Source: Dactylorhiza incarnata
Lineage: Eukaryota > Streptophyta > Magnoliopsida > Asparagales > Orchidaceae
Direction of reading: 5' to 3'
Assembly: GCA_033032865.1 (NCBI GenBank)
Contig: JAWHQI010000615.1
Coordinates: 408,982-472,981 of the forward strand
DNA length: 64,000 bases
The notes below the pieces were generated by a model that ran no database searches, had not been told where the DNA came from, and saw nothing but the letters and a program-made list of their open reading frames with translations. Position numbers and translations under genes: made by a program. This document shows positions 19,195 to 31,000 of this stretch, piece after piece (position 1 is the first letter of the stretch; each line of letters begins with the position of its first letter).

Positions 19195-20868
19195 TTTTCT
19201 CACAAATTCTTAAAATTATCATCCCCCCCATACTTAGTAGTTATTAATTTACTTCTCAAAATATTACAATTCATAATAAAATATAATAAACTAATTGGTG
19301 CGGAGCATAGACGAGGACTTGCAGTGGATGACGAGTTTTGGGCCCATTCGGGGCTGATTTGGCAACTTTCCATATATGGCGTGCCTGAATCGATGATCGG
19401 ACACCGCAGATGTGTTCGGATTCGCGTTGCGAATCAATTTGATATATTAGTTTATTATTTTTGCATTTGTTTTGATGTATTTGGGTGGCCCCACCGCCGG
19501 CCAATCAAAGTCGTCGATGGTGGGATGCCCTAGCCTTAGTTTTATTATAAATAGATAGGTAGTGGGCTGATGGAGGCATTGCAGAATTTGGAGAAAGCTA
19601 TTCCTGGATTCCCGCGATCATTCCACGGTGCCGACTACGTGGAACCCTAGGTGACGACTCCTAGGCTTGTATTTGGGTGGCCCCCCGCCGGCCAATCAAA
19701 GTCGTCGATGGTGGGATGCCCTAGCCTTAATTTTATTATAAATAGATAGGTAGTGGACTGATAGAGGCATTGCACAATTTGGAGAAAGCTATTCCTGGAT
19801 TCCCGACTCCGTGGAACCCTAGGTGACGACTCCTAGACTTGTATCTCCCTCCCCAAGGTACCCCCTAACCCTAGCCCTCTTTTCCCCCTCCCAAACTCCC
19901 TCCCGCAGCCCCCAACAGCCCCCCCCCCCCCCCAAACAGCCACCGTTTGGCTGTCCAGAAATCCCCTGCTTTTTTTTCTTATTCAATTTTACTATTCAAA
20001 AATGAAATTTATTATTCATTACTATAGTTTTAATTCCCGTGAACCGGCTGCCTGATCCTCCCGGAAATCCGCCGCCGCCTCTTTATTTCCCCCTCCCAGC
20101 AGCCGCCCTAAGCCCACACCACCCAGCCACACCGCCGCCCGCGCCTCCATCTTCTGACCACCACCGCCCCCCTTTTCCCCTACAGCAGCCGCCCCTAATA
20201 GCAGCAACCACCAGATCTGCTAGCAGCCCCTCCCCACCCGTGGAACCACCTCCAAACAGCCCTCCACCATTCCAGATCTGGGCAGTCCAGCCCAGATCCA
20301 GCCGTCCCCCTCTACCCGGATCACCTCCCATAGCCCGGATACGCTCCAAATCACCGGACCCACCCTCCCGTTCCCGGATCCGCCTCCATATAGCCGGATC
20401 TGCCCATTTCCGGTATGTTTTCATCTCCCATCGCCGAGGACAACCACCGCCATTATTTCCACGCCTTCGGTTACACCTCGGATCGTCGTCCACGCATCTC
20501 TGGCTCCGAATTCGTCAGTTCCTTGGTCAGCCCACTATTTTGTGAGCTTTCGTTTTACTGGATTATTATTTTCAGCATTTTTATATAGGATTGGATCACT
20601 ATATTAATTTGGATATCTTGTATTGTGGTGGTCTGTTAGATATTTATCGTGATTTGCAGGATTTATTCGATGTACGCACTTGCTTTGGCCCTCCACGCGG
20701 AGAAAAGCCTAAGCTTGTTTCGCCCTAATTAATTATTGTGTCTTGTTGTGGATTAACTGTGTGGGATGTTATTTGTTCTGTTATCTAATTATGATTTAAC
20801 CGTCGGATTTGCATAGCATGTAGGGTTATGTCACGGTATATCCGCCGCTTATAGATTCGTCCTGCGTC
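19195..20868 (+). repeat. Probable chromovirus-type LTR remnant
   Basis: The right border is supported by CGTCA followed at once by AATGGTATCAGAG, a tRNA-Met-type primer binding site. TATA-like ATTATAAATAG occurs twice (about 19537 and 19736). The left border is unclear. A C/T-rich, proline-rich-coding stretch (19850-20540), with a 15-C run at 19919-19933, lies downstream of the TATA boxes, as in an LTR R/U5 or 5' UTR. No matching 3' LTR was found in the window. Confidence 0.5.
19478..19845. repeat. Tandem duplication of about 190 bp in the LTR remnant
   Basis: Copy 1 (19478-19671) and copy 2 (19672-19845) share TATTTGGGTGGCCCC, the TATA region, GGAGAAAGCTATTCCTGG and GGTGACGACTCCTAG. Copy 2 lacks about 20 bp (the GCGATCATTCCACGG region). 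The duplication doubles the putative core promoter. Confidence 0.88.
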
Positions 20869-21290
20869 AAATGGTATCAGAGAAAGGTTGCGCGCACTTT
20901 TCGATACGCAGTCGTAGAGTCTATAGGTTTCATTATGCCTAGGTGTCACAATTATTCCTCCCCTCACTTTGGAGGTCTCGAGTCCACTTGCACCCGCCAT
21001 CATAGATCCCCTTCAAGGAGACCCTCACGACACTACGATGATTATTCGCGAACGCAATACACCACTTTCAGAGATCGTGTTGACCCACCGACACGACCAC
21101 ACTAGGCTAGAAACGATCAGTATGATGATTGTCGTCGTTCTTATCCGTACACGCGAGCGGATCGTGTTGATCCTTCGACACAACTCGGTTACCTTAGGGA
21201 TGATTATTATGAGGATCGTCGTTCCGAGAGAGATCTTGGAATGCATCAAGCAAGAAATTTCCCTTAATTTCTCCTCTTCATCCTCTCATA
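20869..21290 (+). pseudogene. Primer binding site and N-terminal gag of a chromovirus
   Basis: TGGTATCAGAG (20871-20881) is the primer binding site. From the ATG at 20936 the plus frame gives MPRCHNYSSPHFGGLEST, then RRPSRHYDDYSRTQYTTFRD and YDDCRRSYPYTRADRVD, the Arg/Asp/Tyr-rich start of many plant chromovirus gag proteins. A stop occurs after about 56 codons and homology ends near 21250, before the capsid domain. The element is thus an LTR plus gag-start remnant; pol is absent. It lies next to the last prenyltransferase exon seen, and may have replaced or displaced the downstream exons. Confidence 0.6.
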
Positions 21291-21316
21291 GCTAGGTTTA
21301 GGGTTTGGAGCACCCT

Positions 21317-21334
21317 CCCCCCCCCCCCCCCCCC
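21317..21334. repeat. Poly-C run of 18 bases
   Basis: Uninterrupted C-run after CACCCT in sequence otherwise without feature. 21335-21821 shows no gene; minus-strand reading was searched for the next prenyltransferase exon (KDIPD...GD) without success. Confidence 0.85.
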
Positions 21335-21821
21335 GAGACCCCTAGTTAGGCAGTCGCTGCAAGGGCTAGATAGTATCCTCATACACCCAATCCACCTCCT
21401 GCCACCTCTCCGACGAGCTTCCAACATGTAACAACTGAGCCTGTAATATCTTAATGCATTGTTTTTAAAAGACGTTACAAAAATTAGATACATTATAGTT
21501 GTTGACTCTTTCATCATTCCATCTTCACAAATATTAGGTCCATTATTTCCTCCCTTGCCCTTGCTCATGTGGATGATTTATTAACCGCTTGGGATGACAT
21601 TCCATAAATTGCATATATCCCTAATGAAAGAGCCACGTCATACAAGGAGACTTTTGAAAATTTTCAAGGAACACTAAGAATTTTTTTGATAGATACTCCA
21701 GTAAAATAAATTCATATGAATTAAAAACAATGATTTTGGAATGTATTATGTAAACAAACACAATGAAATGGCTAAAGGTCAAACTATCACCATTTCTAAA
21801 TGTCTTGCAAAATATGCATAC

Positions 21822-21917
21822 CTTGGATAGTGCTATCACTGCTGAAATTATACTCACAACAATAGCTCCAAATGCCAGTGATCGTGAAAAATTGGCTTGT
21901 CTTCCCAAAACAAAGGT
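21822..21917 (-). CDS. Prenyltransferase exon (eighth), last one seen
   Basis: 96 bp, 32 codons, acceptor AATGTGCAG, donor GTATGC. Encodes [20 protein letters not shown] and SAVIALSK. In the family the next residues are DIPDxxGD (second Asp-rich motif); the exon encoding them was not found between 21821 and the start of the chromovirus remnant. Confidence 0.85.
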
Positions 21918-24900
21918 CTGCACATTCATATATAGGACCTATACATTAGTATTTTGATTTTCACAAATGCTTATATAGTAAATGCAATACTTTTTAATGA
22001 AACATGACTGAGCCTCAAACATATTTTTATATTAATTAAATAGATTGCATCAATACTAATTGAAATTAAAATTTTGATAATAATTTATGGTTCGTATGTG
22101 AATTAAAACTTAGAAATGTATAGAACCTGCATGTGAAAAAAAGAAGAGAGTTGAATAACTATTCCACGACTTGAAAGTATGGAGAGTGCTGCACCAATTT
22201 CATTCCTTTTCCATCTTAAAAAGGGTAGCTGTCACAAAAATGAAAATTGTCACCAACACTTGATAAATAAATCTAAAATAACTATTGACATGCCTAAATG
22301 ACTCTTATGTATATCCAGCATACATTAAATACAATTTTTTTTTAAAAACATAAATGAGAAATAAATATCAGTGAAAATATATTCACGCCAAAAGGCATTT
22401 TTAATGCATATCAACAATATTCTAAGAATTTCTAAACATGGCTTAATTTTCAACATGCCCCTTAAGCCAAATTTATCATACAAGGAAACTTTTGAACTTG
22501 AAGTTGACCTTTAATTTGAGTGGTTTGGTGAAACTATCTACAGCTTAGCCACCAATCTTGAAGTTGACCTTTAACTCGCAAGGTTAATCACTCCTTTCAG
22601 AAGGTGCAGACTGCATAAGCATAAGCAGCTCATACAACTCAGACATCACATACACATTAAATGACAATGTGGTGTGTCAGGGATTACGCGGTTCTTGCCA
22701 AAACTACCGTTGAAGGCCTTCCTTCCAAGGCAACCCCCAAAGACCTAGGTCTCACCTTGACACTATATATACATGTCAAATCTCCGAAAGAAGGATTTGA
22801 ACTCTAGACACCTAACCATTCTCTCCATAAAACCATAGCTTATAAACAACGACCCTCGGAAAGGGAGTTCATTAACACTACTTCTAGGTTAATGGAGAAT
22901 TTTTCATCAATAAATAAGCTCACATCTCTCTCTCTCTTTCTCTTTCCCGTGATTCACATCTGATCCATTTTAAGAAGTATTCGAAACCGGGGCACCTAGT
23001 CTTTCTCTCCATGAAACCCTAACTTATAAACTTCAACTTAGGCTTTGTTTGGCGCGGTGGTTGCGGTCGTGAACGCGGTGGTCATGAACTGTGGTTCGTG
23101 AACGCCCGACCTCACCTAAAAAAACGATATCATCGAGGAAGAAAAACTTTCTCCAAGTGACGGTAACAAGACTTGAATCAAAATATATGAGCATGCTTTT
23201 AAAATAATATTTTGTACTAATAAAAGCAAATTAGGTTATATTCATGCTTTTCTAAAAAATATTTGAAACATAAATGTTTATTCTATTACGTGAACTTAAA
23301 TTGAAGTTTCTTTCCATTTTCGAAATCGTTAATCTATACAGATTTCTGTGTTTCGTCTTGCATTTGGAATTGAGATGTATCATATCTTCGTTTTTTCTCA
23401 TTCTTAGTTAAGTAGATTCTTATGCACATTCACGACTTGAGTCCCTACTAACGAACATAAGTATTCCAGTGTCTCTCAATCACAGACACAGACTCAAATC
23501 TATTGATATTTGTATTGGGTGTCGACTCCCCAACTAGAGGCTCATATGAACTGCTGGACATATGAGAGTATGATGTTTTGCCTCCATCAAACATGAGGGA
23601 AAAATACCTCTCATGCCCACTTCTGAACTAATTATCTAGTAGTTGGTACGAACATTTTAGTATGTCGTCCACCTAAGGACATTAGTCGGAGGCTTATTAC
23701 ATGTTCTGATCTTTTGTTTCTTGTTTTATTTGCATTCAATTTCTTTAATTGATTCTATTCGAGTGTTAATATGTTAGTCTTCATGTCCTGATCTGTATTA
23801 CAATAATATAATTAACGTTTTTAATGTAATTTGAGGCTACATGCAATATGATTCTTTCAGCATCTGTATTGGTTTATTGACTGTTGTCATGAACCAGAGA
23901 TTATAGACACTTAATTTCATATTTATGTTCTGACGTGATTTACCGTCATAATTTTATACTAAGTGATGTGCGTAATAACTGAGAGGAATCAAATTTTCTT
24001 ACCCTTCTGACTTATATCGTTCAAAAGAAATCTATGATAATGGCGTTTTTGACCCAACTCACCGGATCAAATAAGCCGTGCCAAACGAAGCCTTAGAGGA
24101 GAGAGTTCATTAACACTAATAAGTTAGTGGAGGATCCTTCATCAAAAAACAGGTCACAATTCTCTCTCTCTCTCTCTCACTCTTCGCAACCTACTCAACT
24201 ATTGGCAGAAAAATAATGCTCAACCAACAATTTTAGATAAATTAGTGTTCAACACCTTAAGAGGCGTAATAAACATTGATTGTAAGTCGCTAGTACAGAA
24301 AATGATGTCATGGTTGAAGAAAGTGACAAGCATGAGCAAGTCACTAATATAGACAAGTGTGTAACTGTTATGCCCCCGGGCGATCTACGGTTCCAAGGGT
24401 TCAAGGACGCCAGAAGATCAAAAGAAGCGTCGGGAAAAGACCGGGCTGAACCATCCGGTTCAGCCCGCAACTGATAAATAAGAAGAAGGGGGCTGAACCG
24501 CACGGGTTAATGGGGGCCGGCCGGCCCCTAGGGGGTTGGGTTCATATAAATACCCAACCCCCCTCTTTTGAAGGCAGACAATCTATTATCAAGTATTTAT
24601 TTCTCTTTTCAAACCCTAGCCGTCTTCTTCTTCCTCTAGTTTTCATTTTTCTCTAGATCTTCGAGTAGCTTCGTAACATTTGGTATCAGAGTCTCCTTCC
24701 TGCGACCATGGTGACTAAAGCTGTCACTTAAAACCGAAAACCGTAAATCGAACCGGAAACCGAACCGGAACCGCAAAGAACCAGACTGAACCGTTCGCGA
24801 ATTATTTGGGTTCCGGTTTGAATTTTGGAACCTTGAACAACATTGGTCCGGGTGTGGTTCTTTTATTTTATTATCCGGACCGGAACCGGAACCGGAACCG

Positions 24901-24979
24901 CAATATACAAGTCTCAAGCGGTTTCAAGATTTTTAGAACCGATCCGAACCGGACCGAAGCAGAACCGAACCGCAACCCG

Positions 24980-25016
<37 letters not shown>

Positions 25017-28000
25017 TGTTATTTTTTATAATATATCTATAATATCTATACTTACTATTATGAGTGAAACTGGTGCGGTTTGAACCCAAATTGCAACCGC
25101 AACAAAGAGGGTTGGTTTTGAACTGAACAAAATCGCATCGCACCAAAACCGTGCTGTGTGGTTTGACATTGGTGCGATTTGGAGTCGGTTTTTGCGGTGT
25201 ATTTTTGGTTTTTATACAAACATCTAATGTATTTTCAATTTTACTCACATATTATTCAGAATTATTTTATTTTAAAAATATAGCGGATATACAACTAATA
25301 TTTAATAGTAATCATGAAAGATAAATCTAATTATAGCTGATAAATTAGTCAAATTTAATTAACTAATATATTATTCAAACAAAACTTTAATTGTAAAATA
25401 AGATTTAAAGAGCAACAATTCAAATTTCTTTACCCTATGTTGAGTCGTGGTCTTCAGCAACATGAACATTATTGCATCAGCATTACATGATCGTGATCTT
25501 TGAATTTGTAAAATCGGCGCGGTCTGATGCAATTTTGTGGTTTTGCGGTTTCAGTTTTTAACCTTCAGTATGACTTAGTATATATTATACAAAAAGTATC
25601 CCCCTTGGTGTAACGCAAAATTCCTGCGCCCGGGCCTCAGACTTCGAAGTCCCACTTACAAAAAAAACCGAACGCGCGGGTATACTTTTCCCCTCCGGTT
25701 TTTTTTTTATATGACCTCCCCCATTCATTTCGCTAAGTTTGGTTTTAATTCTAGTTGGAACCGATTGGAACCAGACCGAACCGCATAGAACCGGACCGAA
25801 CTGTTAGTGGTCGGTTTGGTTTTGGTTCTTATTGAACCGTAACAAGAACCGTTAACACGACGGTTCCAAAAATTATGCTGGAACCGGAACCAGAACCGGA
25901 ACCGGTCAAACCAAATGTAGTGTTGGTTCTAATTTGAAGAACCGTTACCTTAGCGGTTCGGTTCACGGTTTTAGTAGAACCGGAACCGAACCGGAACCGT
26001 GATAGCTCTAATGGTGACACGTACGGAGGCGGAAACGACGCGCTTGGCCGCCATCGAGGAGAAGTGGAGAACTATGCCGCCTTGACGGATTCGGTAGCGG
26101 AATTCGAGGAAAATGTGAAGAACTCACAACAAAATCTGGAAGAGCGCATCGAGACGAGGATGGAGGAGTTGAAATCCCTTCTCTTGCAGAATTTGAAAGG
26201 AAGGGCGGTAAACAGCGATGGTTCCGACGGGAAGACATCAAACACCCCTAAAGGAGGGAACAACGGAGCGGGGAACAGCACGGGAGTCCCGGCGCGGGGT
26301 TCCGGAGCGGGATCGGGCGTGGGAGAGGCTCGGAGGGAGAAGGGGTTGTGTTTTAATTGTGACGAGAAATACACCCGTGGTCACACTTGCCAAAAGGTCC
26401 AGGTGTTTATGATGAGGGAGGAGGACGAGGATGAGATCCCTCTGGAGGATCTCGACACAGATGGGCTCGATCTGACCGAGTTTGGGGTCTCCTTGCAGGC
26501 TATGGAGGGGTGTACGGCCCCGGTGACACTCCGTTTCACGGGACGGGTGGTCCAGGAGCGGGTGACCATACTTGTTGATAGCGGGAGCACCCACAACTTT
26601 ATCAACCCAGCAGTGGCTCTGAAGGTGGGACAGGCGATCGACAGGGAGGCAGCATTCCAGGTCATGGTAGCGGATGGGAGCAAGTTGAAGTGCGAAGGGG
26701 TTCTGAAAGGGGTTGAAATCCGTGTGCAGGGTTATGTGGGCCACACAGATATGTACTTACTTCCGATCAGAGGATCTGACATGGTGTTGGGGGTCCAGTG
26801 GTTGCGACAGTTACAGCGTGTGACCACCGACTGGGGGCGACTGACTATGGAGTTCACCCAGCAGGGGAAAGACTACTGCCTACAGGGTATCCGATCTTCT
26901 CCCTTAAAGGAGATTTCTTTGCGGAGCTTGCAGCGGTTTGAGGAACAGGGCTCTCCTATGGCCATGGTGGTGGGAGTGGAGACGTTGGTCCAAGATCCTC
27001 CAATCATCCCAGAGGAGATTCAGGCACTTCTGTCCAAGTACGATGATGTGTTACAGGAACCCGGGGCCTTACCCCGCCCAGGTTCAGGGATCATGGCATT
27101 CAGTTGAAAGAGGGGGCTGCACCCCCAAACGTCAGGCTCTACCGTTACCCGTACATTCAGAAGGCGGAGATTGACAGGAGCGTGAGGGAGATGCTGGCGA
27201 TTGGCATCATACGGCCTAGTACCAGTGCCTTCTCCTCACCTATTATCTTGGTGAAGAAGAAAGATGGGTCGTGGCGTTTCTGCGTGGACTACCGCAACCT
27301 GAATGACTCGACGATCAAGGACAAGTTCCCGATTCCTATGATCGAGGAGCTGTTGGACGAGCTCCACGGGGCGAGCTTATTCACCAAGCTGGACCTGCGA
27401 TCCGGCTATCACCAGATACGGATGAAGACTGAAGACATCCACAAGACGGCGCTTCGCACGCATGATGGGTACTACGAGTTCTTGGTGATTCCCTTTGGGC
27501 TCTTCAATGCCCCCTCGACCTTCCAGGCCGTGATGAACGAGACATTTCGGCCGCTCCTGCGGCGATCGGTACTCATTTTCTTTGATGACATCTTGATATA
27601 CAGCCGCAGTTGGGCAGAGCATCTCGAGCACGTGGCACAGGTCCTCACCATCCTTCGTCAGCAGCAGTTCTACGCTAAGCTGTCGAAGTGTTCTTTTGGG
27701 CAAGCCGAGGTGGAGTACTTGGGCCATCTGGTTTTGGCTCACGGGGTTCGGGCGGATCCGAAGAAGATCGAGAGCATGGTTTCGTGGCCACGACCGACTA
27801 CGGTGCGGGCGTTACGTGGCTTCCTGGGTCTTACTGGGTACTATCGCAGATTCGTGAAAGACTATGGCAAGCTGGCACGACCGCTTACCCAACTCCTCCA
27901 CAAGGAGTCTTTCACTAGCCATGATGAAGCAGAGCAGGCCTTCTCCGCTCTCAAGGAGGCTATGACGACCACACCGGTGCTTGCCCTACCGGATTTCAGC

Positions 28001-31000
28001 AAGGAGTTCGTATTGGAGACAGATGCCTCAGGAGTCGGCATTGGGGCGGTGTTGATGCAGGAAGGGCGGCCGCTGGCTTACTTCAGCAAGGCCTTGGCTC
28101 CTCGGACATTGGGCCTCTCCACGTATGAGAAGGAGATGTTGGCGATCTTACATGTTGTGACTCTATGGCGCCCGTACCTACTGGGCCATCACTTAAAGGT
28201 TCGCACCGATCACCAGAGTCTGAAACACTTCTTGGATCAGAGGTTGGCGTCCCCTCTCCAACAGAAGTGGCTGACCAAGCTGTTGGAGTATGATTATGAG
28301 ATTGTGTACAAGCAGGGCAAGGACAATTTTGTGGCAGATGCCTTGTCTCGCCTTCCGGAGAGCACCATCCTCCACATTTCTGGACCGCTGATCGAGTCTC
28401 TAGATGATATTCAGCAGGACGTCGCCTCGGATCCGGAGCTCCAGCACATTGTCGAGGCCTTGCTGCAAGGCCAACCTACTCCTTCGGGTTACCAGCTGAT
28501 TGGGGGTCATTTGTACTACGACGGGAGGGTGGTCATTCCAACATCTTCCACTTGGAAGGACGTCATGTTACACGAGTTCCACTCGTCTCCGTCCGGAGGC
28601 CATGCCGGCGTGCTTCGTACTCTTCAGCAGCTCCGGGCCAATGTCTTTTGGAGGGGATTGCGCAAGGACGTCCAGCGCTTCGTGCAACAGTGCGAGGTCT
28701 TCCAGCGTCAGAAGTATGAGACGACATCTCCAGCGGGGCTGCTCACCCCCTTAGAGATTCCTCAGCAGGTTTGGGAGACGGTTTCGATGGATTTCATTGA
28801 CGGCTTGCCCCGGTAGCAAGGCAAGTCGGTGATCTTGGTTATCGTTGACAAGCTGTCCAAGTATGGCCATTTTCTAGCTCTCCATCCATCCATACTCTGC
28901 GGAGACAGTTGTCGAGCTCTTTGCCCGTGAGGTGGTTCGCCTACACGGCCTTCCTCGTTCGATCATCTCCAACCGTGATCCGGTTTTCATCAACAACTTT
29001 TGGCAGGAACTTTTTCGGTTGCAGGGCACCCGATTACGCATGAGCACCGTGAACCATCCGCAGACTGATGGTCAGACGGAGGTCCTGAATAGGGGGGTGG
29101 AGACATACCTTCGTTGCTTTGTTATGGATGAGCCCCGCTCTTGGACACGGTGGCTACACTGGGCGGAGTATTGCTACAATACCTCGTATCACACAGCTAG
29201 TAAGATCACCCCTTTTGAGATTGTCTACGGGAGGCCGCCACCATCTCTGTGTTCCTACGAGCCGGGCAGCACAGCTCTTCCTGCAGTGGATCGGGCTTTA
29301 CGGAACCGGGATCAGACCTTGGCTCTCCTTCGGGATAATCTCCATGCAGCCCAAGATAGGATGAAGGTGCAGGCCGACAAGCACAGGACCGAGCGGGAAT
29401 TTCAGGTGGGGGATGAGGTCTTCCTCCGTCTCCAACCGTACAGACAGTTGTTCGTTGCTCGCCGGGCAATTAGAAATTAGCTCCCCGATACTATGGGCCG
29501 TTTCGTATCACTCACCGGGTGGGACCAGTCGCTTATACTCTTGCTCTTCCTGAGGGATCCCGTATTCACCCGACTTTTCATGTCTCTTTGCTGAAGAAGA
29601 AGTTGGGGGCGGCAGTAACAGTCACTCCCTTTCTCCCAGCGGCCACTACGACCGGCGAACTACGTCCCAGTCCCGAGGTTATATTGTTGTCCAGATGGAA
29701 AAAAATGAGGCACGGAATACCGTTCAGAGGTTCTGGTCAAGTGGCAGGATCTGTCAGAGGCTCACAACACTTGGGTGGACCTACTGGAGTTCCGGGAGCT
29801 CTTTTCCGACTTTCAGCTTGAGGACAAGCTGCCTCTTGATGGGGAGGGGAATGTTATGCCCCCGGACGATCTACGGTTCCGAGGGTTCAAGTACGCCAGA
29901 AGACCAAAAGAAGCGCCGGGAAAAGACCGGGCTGAACCGGATGGTTCAGCCCGCAACTGATAAATAAGAAGAAGGGGCTGAACCGCACGGGTTCAGCCCC
30001 AATGGGCGCCGGCCGGCCCCTAGGGGGTTGGGTTCATATAAATACCCAACCCCCCTCTTTTAGAGGCAGACAATCTATTATCAGGTATTTCTTTTCTCTT
30101 TTCAAACCCTAGCCGTCTTCTTCTTCCTCTAGTTTTCATTTTTCTCTAGATCTTCGAGTAGCTTCGTAACATTTGGAATCAGAGCCTCCTTCCTGCGACC
30201 ATGGTGACACGTATGGAGGCGAAAACGGCGCGCTTGGCCGCCATCGAGAAGAACTATGCCGCCTTGACGGGTTCGGTAGCGGCATTCGAGGAAAGTGTGA
30301 AGAACTCACAACAAAATCTGGAAGAGCGCATCGAGACGAGGATGGAGGAGTTGAAATCCCTCCTCTTGCAGAATCTGAAAGGAAGGGTGGTAAACAGCGA
30401 TGGCTCCGACGCCGAGACATCAAACACCCCTAAAGGAGGGAGCAATGGAGCGGGGAACAGCACCGGAGTCCCGACGCGGGGTTCCGGAGCGGGATCGGGC
30501 GCGGGAGAGGCTCCGGAGGCAGCAAGGGAGACCGGACCTCCTTTCCGGGCGAGCGGCATGCCGAACGGACCTCCGAAAGCGTGGGGGCTAGTCGGCGGCC
30601 ACTCAGGGTGCCGGGAAGGGCCGGAGCCACTCCGGACGGGCTCCAGCAGGGCGGCGGAGGCCGGGTATGCTTCCTGGGGGTTCGGCGGAGGAGCGGCTGC
30701 TTCCTGGGGGTTCGAACAGCCCCCACAAGGACCGGGAGGGCTGCTGCGGCATGGGCGAGGCACCGGGCAAGGGGCAGCTGTCCCTTTTGGGCCCGGGCAG
30801 CAACCAGGGCAGCCGTGGAGGCCGCAACACCAAGGATTTGGGCTGTTTCGCCCAACCATTCCAGCCTTCCGCCGCCCTGCTGGAGCCCGCGTGCATCCCG
30901 TGCGGCCCCGACTGGCCATCTGGGCCCCATCCCGTGGTTCCCCAGCCTTCCATCCGGCCTCCGCCTAGCCGCACCCCCTGATTTAGGGTTCCGGTTGTCA

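Noticed and set aside
20039..20545. Proline-rich protein gene
   Set aside because: The frame lies between LTR TATA boxes and the primer binding site, and has the C-rich composition of an LTR/5' UTR; no domain is present.
26160..26744. Minus-strand frames in the chromovirus gag region
   Set aside because: Shadows of the gag-protease frame, without motifs of their own.
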